Shown here piece after piece: positions 1 to 9,503 of a stretch of DNA of 64,000 nt. Under the pieces are notes generated by a model. The model ran no database searches. It was given only the letters and a program-made list of their open reading frames with translations, and was not told the DNA's origin. A program made the position numbers and the translations under genes. Position 1 is the stretch's first letter; each line of letters begins with the position of its first letter. Origin of the DNA: JBCCTX01 sp965263105 (GTDB lineage Bacteria > Bacteroidota > Bacteroidia > J057); NCBI GenBank assembly GCA_965263105.1, contig CBDHGL010000003.1:1426001-1490000 (forward strand). The letters run 5' to 3'.

Positions 1-238
1 CGGGAACTTTTATGGAGGTAACGATACCTCCGTAGGTAATAATACCCACTTCCATACCTTGGGAATTGGTCAGGGTAAAAAGTCGAATCTCTTCGCCGCT
101 AGACAAGGTTCCGTAAGAACTTTCCTGAACAGAAGCCAGAGTCTCTGGATCTTCCTGTTCTTCAGATGGGGGAGTACAGGCCATAAGAAAAAAGGAAAAA
201 ATAAAGGTAAAAAAAGAAACGAATTTAATATAAGGCAT
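1..238 (-). CDS. galM: Galactose mutarotase (aldose 1-epimerase), lipoprotein, 5' part only
   Basis: The reading frame runs off the left edge, so only about 79 N-terminal residues are visible. It begins with a lipoprotein signal (hydrophobic stretch, lipobox LMAC with Cys near residue 21) and an acidic linker. The stretch FTLTNSQGMEVGIITYGG followed by IVTSIKVP is the characteristic first strand pair of aldose 1-epimerases, which interconvert alpha and beta anomers of galactose and related sugars. The signal suggests a periplasmic, membrane-anchored enzyme acting on imported or released sugars. The ATG at 236-238 is the only start preceding the signal peptide. Family assignment rests on this N-terminal motif; the catalytic residues lie outside the window. 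Confidence 0.8.
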   Translation of the reverse strand, partial: MPYIKFVSFFTFIFSFFLMACTPPSEEQEDPETLASVQESSYGTLSSGEEIRLFTLTNSQGMEVGIITYGGIVTSIKVP

Positions 239-250
239 GGGAAATTGCTT

Positions 251-390
251 TAATAGTTGACGGTCCATAGCTGAGCTTGGAGGAGTGAGCGGTCAGATGC
301 GAGTTCTATAATTTTTTCCTTTGATAATTCTCAAATTATTTCATCCTCGCATCAATTCATTCTGTGGACTGTCGACTATGGACTATTATA
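251..390. repeat. Heptad inverted-repeat element 1
   Basis: The left arm (251-270) contains TAGTTGA and CGGTCCA units. The right arm (362-390), read on the minus strand, contains TAGTCCA, TAGTCGA and CAGTCCA. Between them lies a second inverted pair (GATGCGAG near 296, CTCGCATC near 346). The element fills the gap between the cytochrome gene stop and the galM start, and belongs to the dispersed family described in the findings. Confidence 0.7.
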
Positions 391-398
391 CTAACCAC

Positions 399-1823
399 CT
401 ATTCTGCCACCTTAGTCACCTGAAATCCCGTATCCACCATCATGTCTGGTCTAGCCTCTTTGAGTTTGTCGGCAGCTTCTTGACTTACCTGTGTTTGCCA
501 GAGGTATAGTCGTTTTAGTCCTTCCATAGATTGTAGAGCCGTTAAGCAGCCATCCCCCACTTGGGAACCATACAGATTTAAGTATTCCAATTTGGTCAAT
601 CCCTTCAAGTGTTCAATCCCTGCATCAGAAATAGCTGTATTGTCCAAACGCAATTTCATGAGATTAGGTAATTGACCTACAACTTCCAGCATTTCATCTG
701 TAACCTCTGTTTTGCCGAGGTTGAGCCAAAGAATCTGTTCCTTGGCTTGCAGCAAGGCTTTCATCTGGGAGGTACTAATAGTGGTATCACTCAAGGATAG
801 ATCCACATCCAAGAAGGGATTTTCCTGAGCAACATGGCTTACCCTAAAACCTTGGGCTCGAATTTTATCAATATTAGCAGGATCAGCTTGGGGAATTCCT
901 GCTCCGGCCAACATATCTGCCTTGGCAGATGCAGCATCTAACCCCAATTCGCGAGCTAAAATGGGCCTAAATTCATCGGACAAAGCCATTGCTCCCAACA
1001 GGTCTTTTTCTGGCGCTCCCTTTTCTATCCACCACTCAAGAATAGCAATCTGGTCTTCAGTCAAGGGCTTTTTTCCTTCAGGGGGCATGAAGTCTTCGTC
1101 CTCCTCCGGCAACGTTACCCGATATATCAATTCACTGTCTGATGGGTCCTTTCCAGCCTCCACAATCTCTCCATGTTTCCCCCCTTCCATAAGGCTGGCG
1201 AAACTGGTCATCATCAGGCCTCCTTTTTTCTTATTGGTATTGTGGCAGCTATTGCATCTCGCCTCCAGGATGGGTTGAACGACATCGGCAAATACTTCCG
1301 CAGAATCGAGATTAGTTACCACTCGACGCTCTTTCTTCACCTTGGGAGGAAGTCCAGCTAAAGCCCGCATGCCATTGGGCATGTATTGGGTAAGGTAGGT
1401 AGATCCATGAGTAAGAGATCCTCCTAAGTGTCCTGTATATCCCAGCATTCCTAACATAAGGACAAAGGTGCTGATATACATCGGTTTTCCAGGTCCAGAA
1501 GAGATATAGGAAGGCCTGCGATGAAGTATATAGGCCAGTATGGCAAAAACGGCTACCCCTATACCCAGCCACATATGCCAGGAAAGGGTGGATTCATCAT
1601 AGCCTCCACTGTAAGATAACATATAGCCAAAGATGGCGGCAATTATGGCACTTAAAGCCCCCAGAAAAAGGCTAGTACCTACCGCTCCTCTTAAATTGGC
1701 ATAAGCTTCTTTTCTTCCCATCCATTCAAATATGGCCGCAAGCAACAAAAAGCCAATCGGAAGGTGAACAACTAGGGGATGAAATCTTCCTAGAAAAATG
1801 ACAATGTCTGATACCTCGTTCAT
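399..1823 (-). CDS. DUF2231-like membrane / cytochrome c / leucine-rich-repeat fusion protein
   Basis: This 474-residue protein has three parts. Residues 1-140 form about four membrane helices, starting with a DUF2231-like FHPLVVHLPIGF segment. Residues 175-275 are a c-type cytochrome domain of the kind found in planctomycete and Bacteroidota oxidases, with the haem motif CNSCH (Cys190, Cys193, His194) and a probable axial Met246 in FMPPEGKKPL. The rest (about 340-474) is leucine-rich repeats, visible as NLMKLRLDNTAI and KLEYLNLYGSQV. Together they suggest an inner-membrane electron carrier with a periplasmic recognition domain; the partner is unknown. Many close relatives are annotated only as c-type cytochrome domain proteins. 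The domain reading is solid, the physiological role is not known. Confidence 0.8.
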   Translation of the reverse strand: MNEVSDIVIFLGRFHPLVVHLPIGFLLLAAIFEWMGRKEAYANLRGAVGTSLFLGALSAIIAAIFGYMLSYSGGYDESTLSWHMWLGIGVAVFAILAYILHRRPSYISSGPGKPMYISTFVLMLGMLGYTGHLGGSLTHGSTYLTQYMPNGMRALAGLPPKVKKERRVVTNLDSAEVFADVVQPILEARCNSCHNTNKKKGGLMMTSFASLMEGGKHGEIVEAGKDPSDSELIYRVTLPEEDEDFMPPEGKKPLTEDQIAILEWWIEKGAPEKDLLGAMALSDEFRPILARELGLDAASAKADMLAGAGIPQADPANIDKIRAQGFRVSHVAQENPFLDVDLSLSDTTISTSQMKALLQAKEQILWLNLGKTEVTDEMLEVVGQLPNLMKLRLDNTAISDAGIEHLKGLTKLEYLNLYGSQVGDGCLTALQSMEGLKRLYLWQTQVSQEAADKLKEARPDMMVDTGFQVTKVAE

Positions 1824-1904
1824 AGTATGGTAGTAGGTTTGGTGTTTTACTTAAATTTAAGAAGCAAATAGGTTAAATAAAACTGAATGGGCTTTTTTCG
1901 CGGA

Positions 1905-2924
1905 TTACAATTCTACCACAGCCTTTATGACCTTGTTTTGTGGATCCTTCCAAAAGGGGAACATGGTAGGGATCTCTTCAAACCTGGCTCTATGGGTAAT
2001 CCAAGGATCCGTCGAGACCTTACCAGATTCGATATAGGAAAGGACTTGTTGCAAATCTTGGCCAGTGGCATTTCGACTGGAAAGAAGGGTCAGTTCTTTC
2101 TTATGAAAGTAAGGATCATGGAAGCTTATATCTCCAATAAATAGGCCAATATATACGAGCTTCCCCCCATAGGCGACATATTCAAAGGCTTTCATCATAG
2201 AGCCTGCGTGTCCAGTTACATCAAAGACAATGGTGGGGAGGTCTCCTCCCAGGGCTTTTCGAATATCCCTTTCCGCGTGTTCGCCAGCCATTATTTGAGC
2301 ATCAACCCCTACCTTCTCGTCTAAGTATTCCAATCGATCCCTATTGATGTCCATGGCAAGTACTGTGGAAGCACCAGCCGCTTTGGCAAATTGGACAGTT
2401 CCAAGCCCAATTGGGCCTACCCCAATCACCAGGACAGTATCTTCAGGATCTACTTGTGCTCGATTCACTGCATGGCAACCGATTCCCATAGGCTCCACTA
2501 AGGCCAACTGGTCTAGGCTAAGGTTTTTGGATGGGTGTAGCAAATGGGCCGGATAGCGAATATACTCCCGCATTCCACCGTCTTCGTGCACTCCCAAAAC
2601 TTTTAGATTTTCCCCACAGTTGGTCTTGCCTCTTCTCACAGAATGATCCTGGGTAGGATTATAATAGGGTTCAACCCCACAATGGTCTCCGATAGAAAGG
2701 TTTTCTACTCCAGGGCCAAGGTCTATGACTTCGACCCCAAGTTCATGCCCGAGAATTCTTGGGTAGGAAAAGAAGGGTTGAGTCCCATCAAAGGCGTGGA
2801 GATCTGTCCCGCAGATTCCAATTCGTTTGACTTTGAGGAGGGCTTCCCCCGGCTGAAGAATTGTAGGTTCATCCTCTTCTTTCCAAGCAAATGAACCCGG
2901 TTGTTGAAGTACAAGAGATTTCAT
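1905..2924 (-). CDS. Zinc-type alcohol dehydrogenase (MDR family)
   Basis: This 339-residue enzyme has the medium-chain dehydrogenase plan. The catalytic zinc ligands are seen in GICGTD (Cys38) and GHE (His60, Glu61), and the cofactor fold has VIGVGPIG followed by an acidic strand end (AMDINRDR), which suggests NAD(H). It would oxidise a sugar alcohol, gulonate-type or threonine-type substrate; the exact one cannot be read. The structural-zinc lobe is unusual: where relatives have four cysteines, here the stretch EPYYNPTQDHSVRRGKTNC keeps only the last. The gene is monocistronic by position, diverging from the aldo/keto reductase at 2964 with 39 bases between the starts. Confidence 0.85.
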   Translation of the reverse strand: MKSLVLQQPGSFAWKEEDEPTILQPGEALLKVKRIGICGTDLHAFDGTQPFFSYPRILGHELGVEVIDLGPGVENLSIGDHCGVEPYYNPTQDHSVRRGKTNCGENLKVLGVHEDGGMREYIRYPAHLLHPSKNLSLDQLALVEPMGIGCHAVNRAQVDPEDTVLVIGVGPIGLGTVQFAKAAGASTVLAMDINRDRLEYLDEKVGVDAQIMAGEHAERDIRKALGGDLPTIVFDVTGHAGSMMKAFEYVAYGGKLVYIGLFIGDISFHDPYFHKKELTLLSSRNATGQDLQQVLSYIESGKVSTDPWITHRARFEEIPTMFPFWKDPQNKVIKAVVEL

Positions 2925-2963
2925 TTTGGGAAGTTATTTGTATTTTGCTAGAAAGCAAACAAT

Positions 2964-3953
2964 ATGGGCGATCGCAGAGAATTTTTAAAATCTTTAGCTG
3001 CTGCTACCGCAGGTATTTTAGCGGCTGATGTAGATAGTTTGGGGAATCCCATCCACCCAAGAGATCGATTAGGGGAATTGTTACCCTTACGGCTCTTCGG
3101 GAAAACAGGAGTACGTGTTACCATGCTGGGAGTCGGGGGGGCTCATGTAGGGCGTTCCGATGAAAAAACGGCTCAGGGAATTATTGAAGCTGCCATTGAA
3201 GGGGGCGTTCGGTTTTTTGATAATGCCGAAAGCTATCAGTCAGGGCAGGCAGAGCGCTACTATGGGAAGTATTTGACTCCTAAGTATCGAGATGTTTCTT
3301 TTATCATGACTAAGTCTACGGCAAGGGATGGCAAAACTGCTCAACGGCATTTGGAGGAATCCTTGAAGCGGATGAAAACAGACTATGTAGACCTGTGGCA
3401 GATACATGCTATTACCAGCCCTTCGGATGTGGACCGACGGATCAAAGAAGGGGTGTTGGAAGTGGCCATAAATGCTCAGAAATCTGGGAAGGCCCGGTTT
3501 ATTGGGTTTACGGGACATACAGACTATAAGGCACACTTGCGGATGCTCGAAACTAACCAGGTCCTTCAGACCTGTCAGATGCCCATAAATACCTTCGACC
3601 CAAACTATAAAAGTTTTATCCGGAATGTCCTACCAGAACTCGTTACCCAAAACTATGGAGTCATCGCCATGAAAACCCTTGCAAATGGAGGATTCTTTGG
3701 AGGCAGTTCGCATTTTAATCATGGCGATAATCCCAAAATTGTCCCTAAGGTTGCTAGTATAGAAGAAGCCCTTCATTTTGTATGGTCTTTGCCTGTAAGT
3801 GTCATAGTTACAGGTGCCGAAAATGCTGAAATGCTGCAGGAAAAAATTGATTTAGCGAAAAGTTTCAAGTCGATGTCCGAAAGGCAGAGAAGAGAGTTGA
3901 TCGATCGCGTAGCCCATTTTGATGGGCGTACGGTAGAATACTATAAAGCCTAA
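2964..3953 (+). CDS. Aldo/keto reductase with Tat-type signal
   Basis: The 329-residue protein starts with a twin-arginine-like signal (DRREFLKSLAAATAG) and is therefore probably exported folded with its cofactor. The barrel carries the aldo/keto reductase tetrad: Asp86, Tyr91 (FFDNAESY), Lys117 (FIMTKS) and His148 (DLWQIH). It would reduce aldehydes or ketones, or oxidise the matching alcohols, with NADP(H). It is followed after 11 bases by the penicillin-acylase-type gene on the same strand, so the two are likely co-transcribed. Such Tat-bearing members are common in Bacteroidota and their substrates are generally unknown. Confidence 0.88.
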   Translation: MGDRREFLKSLAAATAGILAADVDSLGNPIHPRDRLGELLPLRLFGKTGVRVTMLGVGGAHVGRSDEKTAQGIIEAAIEGGVRFFDNAESYQSGQAERYYGKYLTPKYRDVSFIMTKSTARDGKTAQRHLEESLKRMKTDYVDLWQIHAITSPSDVDRRIKEGVLEVAINAQKSGKARFIGFTGHTDYKAHLRMLETNQVLQTCQMPINTFDPNYKSFIRNVLPELVTQNYGVIAMKTLANGGFFGGSSHFNHGDNPKIVPKVASIEEALHFVWSLPVSVIVTGAENAEMLQEKIDLAKSFKSMSERQRRELIDRVAHFDGRTVEYYKA

Positions 3954-3964
3954 TATTACTTTAT

Positions 3965-6043
3965 ATGAGCCTAGCTAAGAGGTTTTATCCTCTAATCTTA
4001 TTAATGGGCTTATCCCTTCTAGGGCAGAGCCAAATCATTCCTGATAGTATAGACATAGTACGAGACAAATGGGGGGTACCTCATATTTTCGCTGAAACAG
4101 ACGCAGAGGTCGCCTATGGGTTCGCTTGGGCCACAGCGGAGGATGATTTTGAAACCATGCAGGGTCAGTTACTACCGGTTAAAGGCTTGATGGGCCGGGT
4201 CTATGGAAAGGAAGGGGCCATAGGAGATGTGGCGGTACACCTTCTGGGGACCAAGGAATTGGTGGAAAGAAAGTATACAACTGACCTGAGTCCCGAATTT
4301 AGAAAGGTGGTGGAAGCGTATGCCGAAGGCGTAAATGCCTATGCCAAAGCATTCCCCAAGGAAGTACTACACAAAAAACTCTTCCCCATAACGGGAAAGG
4401 AGGTCATCCAAGGCTATGTATTAGGGGTTAGCCTAATGTCCGGGGTCAACAAGAGCCTACAGGCTATTCTCAGTGAGCGCCTAACTCCGCTTGCCAAGGT
4501 AGAAGCCACGGGATCCAATGCCTTTGCCATTCGAAATACCCGTACAGCTGATGGGCAGACCTATCTGGCCATTAATTCTCATCAGCCTTTAGAAGGTCTG
4601 AATTCCTGGTATGAAGCCCATTTGTGCAGCGAGGAGGGTTGGAATATTCTGGGATCTACCTTCGCAGGGGGACTCAGTATTTTTCACGGAGCCAATGACT
4701 ATTTGGGATGGGCCCATACCCTCAATTACCCAGACTTGGCAGATGTTTACGAGCTGAAGATGCACCCGTCTGAAAAATTGACCTATTCCTTTGATGGCAA
4801 ATGGGAAAAACTAAGCCCGTATTTTACCAAAGCGAAGATAAAACTACTGGGATTCCTTCCCCTAGGCCTCACCCAAAAGTTCTATCAGAGTAAATATGGG
4901 GTGACCTTTCAAACGGACCAAGGCTTTTTTGCCCTAAGATTCCCCGCCAATCGAGACATTCGAGCAGCTGAACAGTGGTATCGCATGAATAAGGCTAAAA
5001 ATCTGAAAGAATTCCAAGCCTGTCTCGCTATGCAGGGACTTGTCAGTACCAATATTGTGTATGCAGATAGGGAACACAATATCTATTACCTCTCTAATGG
5101 TAAATTTCCCAAGCGGAAAGCGGGGTATAACTGGGAAGGGGTAGTGCCTGGAGATACCTCTGCTACGCTTTGGTCGGATGATTATTATCCCTTGGATAGC
5201 CTGCCCCAAGTATTGAATCCCCAAAGTGGCTATGTGTATAATTGCAACAACACCCCTTTTTCTTCTTCTTCAGCGAAAGAGAATCCATCTTATAGAGAAG
5301 TTCATCATTTAATGGGCTATCAGAAGCCAGGTATGGAGACCAATCGCAGCATCCGGTTGAGTCATCTGTTGGAAAAGGACGAGGAGATAAGCTATGCAGA
5401 ATTTAAAGAGATAAAATACGACCAATCTTACCACAGCCCCCTTTCCTCCTCTCCCAAACTGGAACCCATTTTTTCATTGAACCCCAACAAGTACCCGACT
5501 ATTAGCAAAAGCATCGAATTGCTTCAAAATTGGGACCGTATGGCTGATAAGGAAAGTGAGGCAGCCTCTATTTTTATCTTAGCCCTACGGAATATTATAG
5601 AGCAGACGGGAAGGGCCAGCCTAAGGACGGGGGACAAACTCACGGAATTTGTAATGGCCTCGGCCATTCAGAATGCCCAGAATCACCTCCTCACGTATTT
5701 TGGGAAAATGAAAGTCCCATTGGGGGAACTTCAACGGCATAGTAGGGGAAATATTTCCCTACCCTATGGAGGGGGACCCGATGTGCTCGCAGCAGTAGGG
5801 AGTACGATTACGGAGGAAGGGCATCTTCGTCCCAGAGCTGGAGATTCTTATATCCAATTGGTGCGTTTTTCCGATGAGGGAGTGGAGATAGAATCGGTTA
5901 ATGCTTATGGAGCCTCTGCCAAGGAAGGAAGTCCCCATTACACAGACCAAATGGAGCTATTCACCAATCAACGATTGAAACCTATGACCTTGGATAAGGA
6001 GGAGGTGTATCGGGAGGCAAAGAGGGTATACTCTCCCAAGTAA
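3965..6043 (+). CDS. Penicillin acylase family (peptidase S45) N-terminal nucleophile amidase
   Basis: The 692-residue precursor has a signal peptide (LILLMGLSLLGQSQ, cleaved near residue 23) and the family signature at the autoprocessing site, ATGSNAF, where Ser184 would become the N-terminal nucleophile of the beta chain after cleavage at Gly183-Ser184. The start of the mature alpha chain, DSIDIVRDKWGVPHIFA, is also typical. Family members hydrolyse amide bonds of penicillins, acyl-homoserine lactones or acylated peptides; which applies here cannot be told. It converges with the helicase gene, with 21 bases between the stops. Confidence 0.88.
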   Translation: MSLAKRFYPLILLMGLSLLGQSQIIPDSIDIVRDKWGVPHIFAETDAEVAYGFAWATAEDDFETMQGQLLPVKGLMGRVYGKEGAIGDVAVHLLGTKELVERKYTTDLSPEFRKVVEAYAEGVNAYAKAFPKEVLHKKLFPITGKEVIQGYVLGVSLMSGVNKSLQAILSERLTPLAKVEATGSNAFAIRNTRTADGQTYLAINSHQPLEGLNSWYEAHLCSEEGWNILGSTFAGGLSIFHGANDYLGWAHTLNYPDLADVYELKMHPSEKLTYSFDGKWEKLSPYFTKAKIKLLGFLPLGLTQKFYQSKYGVTFQTDQGFFALRFPANRDIRAAEQWYRMNKAKNLKEFQACLAMQGLVSTNIVYADREHNIYYLSNGKFPKRKAGYNWEGVVPGDTSATLWSDDYYPLDSLPQVLNPQSGYVYNCNNTPFSSSSAKENPSYREVHHLMGYQKPGMETNRSIRLSHLLEKDEEISYAEFKEIKYDQSYHSPLSSSPKLEPIFSLNPNKYPTISKSIELLQNWDRMADKESEAASIFILALRNIIEQTGRASLRTGDKLTEFVMASAIQNAQNHLLTYFGKMKVPLGELQRHSRGNISLPYGGGPDVLAAVGSTITEEGHLRPRAGDSYIQLVRFSDEGVEIESVNAYGASAKEGSPHYTDQMELFTNQRLKPMTLDKEEVYREAKRVYSPK

Positions 6044-6064
6044 AGGAGGGAGTCGCACATAGAT

Positions 6065-7306
6065 TTATGACCTTCTTCTCGAAGAAGAACGATTTCGTCC
6101 ATTCCGGGAATTTCTACCCTGTGGTCTTCCCCTTTTGGGGCCTCCTCCTTGGGAACGACTATTCCACTGGGGCCCCTCGCCCAATTCAGGGGGCAGGGCA
6201 ATTTTATTGACTTCTTTTCCAATGAGTTCCTCAATGCGCGCAAATCTTCGCATGTCCCCCTTGCTTACCAGAGTTAAGGCAATCCCCGTTCTTCCCGCTC
6301 GGGCGGTACGTCCTATGCGGTGGACGTAGTCCTCGGCATCCTGGGGAACGTCATAATTGATGACCAAATTTATATCCTTAATATCAATCCCTCGGCTAAT
6401 AACATCAGTTGCTACAAGCACCTTGGTCTGCTTGGCACGAAAACGAGAAAGGACACTTTCTCTTTCGGTTTGCTCTAAGTCTGAAGAAATGGCTTCTACC
6501 TTGTATTCCTTGTTCTTCAAGGCATGCATGATATCAAACACCTTGCGCTTGGTAGAGCAAAAGATAAGTATGCTTTCGCAGTAGTCCTTTCCTGTGATGA
6601 GGCTAGCTACCAGTTGGGTTTTTTGTTCGGGATGGGCCAAATATGCGGCCTGGAGGACACCTTCAGCAGGTTTGGACAACTCTAGGGTAATCTCTACCGG
6701 CTCGTGAAGCATGATTTTTGCCAACTTCCGGATTTTAGGTGGCATGGTCGCACTGAACAGGAGATTTTGTCTCTTTTCAGGTAAAAAGGAAATAATTTTC
6801 TCTATGTCTTCGTAGAAGCCCATATCCAGCATCCTATCGGCTTCATCCAGAATAAAGTGCCCAATGTCCTCAAACTTCACATAACCCAGGCGCAGGTGAG
6901 AAATTAATTTTCCAGGGGTAGCTACAATGATTTGAGTGCCATCTGTGAGGGCTTGTCTCTGGAAGGCGAAATCTTTTCCATCCCCTCCTCCATATACCGC
7001 TGCAGACTTTACCGGAAGGAAATAGGTAAAGGCTTGGATTTGCTTTTCAATCTGTAGGGCGAGTTCTCGCGTCGGTACGACAATAAGGGTATCCGTCTTG
7101 GCTTTCTCAGTTTCTGCTAGTTTATGCAGGATGGGCAGGAGGAAAGCTCCTGTTTTTCCCGTCCCCGTCTGGGCACAGGCCAGGAGGTCCTGGTTATCCA
7201 GAATAGCAGGTATAGCCTTTTCCTGTATAGGGGTGGCCTCAATGAAATTCATGTAGGAAATAGCTTCCAGCAAGTCTGGGTGCAGATTCAGCTCCTCAAA
7301 GGTCAT
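6065..7306 (-). CDS. DEAD-box ATP-dependent RNA helicase
   Basis: This 413-residue protein shows the full motif set: Q-motif (TPIQ, Gln28), Walker A AQTGTGKT (45-52), PTRELA, DEAD (ILDEADRMLDMG), SAT, and HRIGRTARAGRTG. A basic Arg/Gly/Ser-rich C-terminal tail of about 40 residues is a typical RNA-binding extension. It resembles the RhlE/CsdA branch that remodels RNA during ribosome assembly or cold growth. The short intergenic region upstream (7307-7387) is shared with the 3' end of the glycerophosphodiesterase locus. Confidence 0.92.
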   Translation of the reverse strand: MTFEELNLHPDLLEAISYMNFIEATPIQEKAIPAILDNQDLLACAQTGTGKTGAFLLPILHKLAETEKAKTDTLIVVPTRELALQIEKQIQAFTYFLPVKSAAVYGGGDGKDFAFQRQALTDGTQIIVATPGKLISHLRLGYVKFEDIGHFILDEADRMLDMGFYEDIEKIISFLPEKRQNLLFSATMPPKIRKLAKIMLHEPVEITLELSKPAEGVLQAAYLAHPEQKTQLVASLITGKDYCESILIFCSTKRKVFDIMHALKNKEYKVEAISSDLEQTERESVLSRFRAKQTKVLVATDVISRGIDIKDINLVINYDVPQDAEDYVHRIGRTARAGRTGIALTLVSKGDMRRFARIEELIGKEVNKIALPPELGEGPQWNSRSQGGGPKRGRPQGRNSRNGRNRSSSRRRS

Positions 7307-7387
7307 AATATGTTGCTTTCATCGATTTGTAAGTGAAGGTAGGATGATGAAGTCCACAATGACCACAAATATACAAAAATAGCTGAC

Positions 7388-8366
7388 CTATTGTTGCATT
7401 TCCTTTAGTACCTTAATCAGCCTATCCGGATAATCACTAATTATGCCATCTACCCCCAGGTCAATTAAAGATCGCATATCCGCTTCTTCATTGACGGTCC
7501 AAGGGATAACTTTTACCTGTTCCTCATGTAGGTATGCTATCATAGCGGCATCTACCAACTGCCAATTGGGGCTGTAAATGGGAGGCTTATACCCCAATTG
7601 CTCAATCTGGGTTTTTGCCTCATTCCCTTGACCTGAACCAATCAAGAGTGCTGTAGCCAGATTGGGAGCCTGTTGATGTACTTCTTGAAGGGTCCTCGGA
7701 TCAAAGGATTGAATGATCACCCGGCCCTCAAGTTTCTTTTCCTCAAGGACCTGGAGGAGAAGCGAGACAAATTCTTTAGGCTCAGGATGATAGATTCCAT
7801 CTCCCTTAGGTTGGGATTTGGTTTCGATATTGTAGAAGACCTGGCCTCCATTATGGGAGAGATATGCCTCGGTTGAATCTATTACCTCACTGAGTAAGGG
7901 TTTATAGGTAGGTATTTTTTCCTGCTGAGGGAAGGATTCGACAACTTTGGACCCGCAATCAAATTCGCGGATTTCAGCATAAGTCATCTGGAAAATATTA
8001 TAGGTTTGGCGTGAACCAGCATCAGGAATAGGATTTCCGTCTGGTCCCATACAAATTTCTGATGAGAGCCAGGGTTCGTGTGAAACCAGTACTTGTTTGT
8101 CTTTACTAATGACCACGTCTAATTCTAAGGTGGTTACGCCCAATTCTAAAGCCCTGGTAAAGGCAGGGATAGAGTTTTCTGGTAATAGGCCCCTGACATC
8201 CTCGGTGTCCTTGTATATCAAATGCTGCCAAATCCATTGTAGGGGACATCGGGGTGGGTTCACCCTTCTGATCATCAGGAGCGTGAGAACCTGTACAATT
8301 CAGTAGGAGGAAAAAAGAAAGTGAAAAGGACAATCTCGTAAACATTGATGACATCGCTGACTTCAT
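7388..8366 (-). pseudogene. Glycerophosphodiester phosphodiesterase lipoprotein, split by a +1 frameshift
   Basis: Two overlapping frames together make one complete enzyme. The first (ATG at 8364-8366) encodes a lipoprotein signal with lipobox LLLNC (Cys24) and the family's opening motif DIQGHRGC. From about position 8195 the homology continues in the next frame: RGLLPENSIPAF, ELDVVISKD and on to the normal end GVDGIISDYPDRLIKVL, stop at 7388. Removing one base at 8194-8195 would give an uninterrupted 325-residue protein. The intact enzyme would release glycerol-3-phosphate from phospholipid headgroup diesters. The ATG overlaps the tas-like stop (TAATG). The shift may be a true mutation, an assembly error, or, less likely, recoding. 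Confidence 0.78.
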
Positions 8367-9406
8367 TAGGGGGCGGGATTGGGTATTTCATTGTGCACAG
8401 CTTCAATTTCTTTGAGGCATTCGGGGGATAGTTCCCGTTCGATACTCTCGATATTTTCTTTCAATTGCTCCATAGTAGTAGCACCGATAATATTACTCGT
8501 CAGGAAGGGGCGACTATTGACAAAGGCCAGAGACATTTGTGCTAAAGATATTCCGAATTTTTGGGCAATTTCTAAGTATTTAGTTGTAGCCTTATAAGCG
8601 GTTTGCCCATTATAGCGAGACATCTGTTTGTAGCGGCTAATCCTGCCATTCTCGGGTTTATTGGTGCTGTGGTATTTCCCACTCAAGAGTCCGAAAGCCA
8701 TTGGAGAATAGGCAAGAAGACCTGCATTTTCTCGAATGGACATCTCTGCCATTCCCACTTCATACAGGCGATTGAGTAAGCTATAGGGATTTTGAACACT
8801 CACAAATTTGGGAAGTCCATATTTTTCAGCAAGTTTCAAAAAATTCATAAAGCCCCAAGGGGTTTCATTAGAAATACCAAAATAGCGGATTTTCCCTTCT
8901 TGGATTAAACCCTGAAAGGTTTCCAGGATTTCCTGGAAATTATCTTCCCATGGGTCAGTTTCTCGATGCTTATACCCTCTTTTGCCAAAGTAATTGGTCT
9001 TTCTTTCAGGCCAATGCAATTGATAGAGGTCTACATAGTCGGTTTGCAGGCGACGAAGGCTTCCTTCAATAGCGGTTTTTATTTGCTCAGGAGTGAATTT
9101 AAGGGGATTTCTTATATAACTTAAGTTTGCAGAGGGGCCAGCTATCTTGGTAGCAATGATGAGCTTATCCCGATCTGTCCGATTTTTCAACCAAGTTCCT
9201 ATGAAGGTCTCAGTTAATCCATTATTTTCTTTTTTGCTGGGAATAGCATAAAGTTCTGCCGTATCGATGAAGTTGATGCCTTGGTCTACAGCATAGTCTA
9301 ATTGTCCGTGTGCGTCAGCCTCACTGTTTTGTTCACCAAATGTCATGGTTCCCAGACATATGCGACTTACTTCGATTCCCGTATTTCCGAGTTGAGAATA
9401 TTTCAT
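8366..9406 (-). CDS. tas: Tas-like NADP(H)-dependent aldo/keto reductase
   Basis: The 346-residue protein closely follows E. coli Tas: LGTMTFGEQNSEADAH, QTDYVDLYQLHWP, GISNETPWG and QNPYSLLNR are all conserved. The catalytic tetrad is Asp48, Tyr53, Lys87 and His131. There is no export signal, so it acts in the cytoplasm, reducing carbonyl compounds with NADPH; the physiological substrate is not established even for E. coli Tas. The stop shares one base with the start of the glycerophosphodiesterase reading frame, so the two genes are translationally coupled. Confidence 0.9.
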   Translation of the reverse strand: MKYSQLGNTGIEVSRICLGTMTFGEQNSEADAHGQLDYAVDQGINFIDTAELYAIPSKKENNGLTETFIGTWLKNRTDRDKLIIATKIAGPSANLSYIRNPLKFTPEQIKTAIEGSLRRLQTDYVDLYQLHWPERKTNYFGKRGYKHRETDPWEDNFQEILETFQGLIQEGKIRYFGISNETPWGFMNFLKLAEKYGLPKFVSVQNPYSLLNRLYEVGMAEMSIRENAGLLAYSPMAFGLLSGKYHSTNKPENGRISRYKQMSRYNGQTAYKATTKYLEIAQKFGISLAQMSLAFVNSRPFLTSNIIGATTMEQLKENIESIERELSPECLKEIEAVHNEIPNPAP

Positions 9407-9503
9407 AAAAATTAGCCACTAAATTTGATGGGCGAAAATAGGGGAAATAATTGGAAATTGAGAAATGAAAATGGGATATCATCGTGATGAATCTCCTTAG
9501 GTA

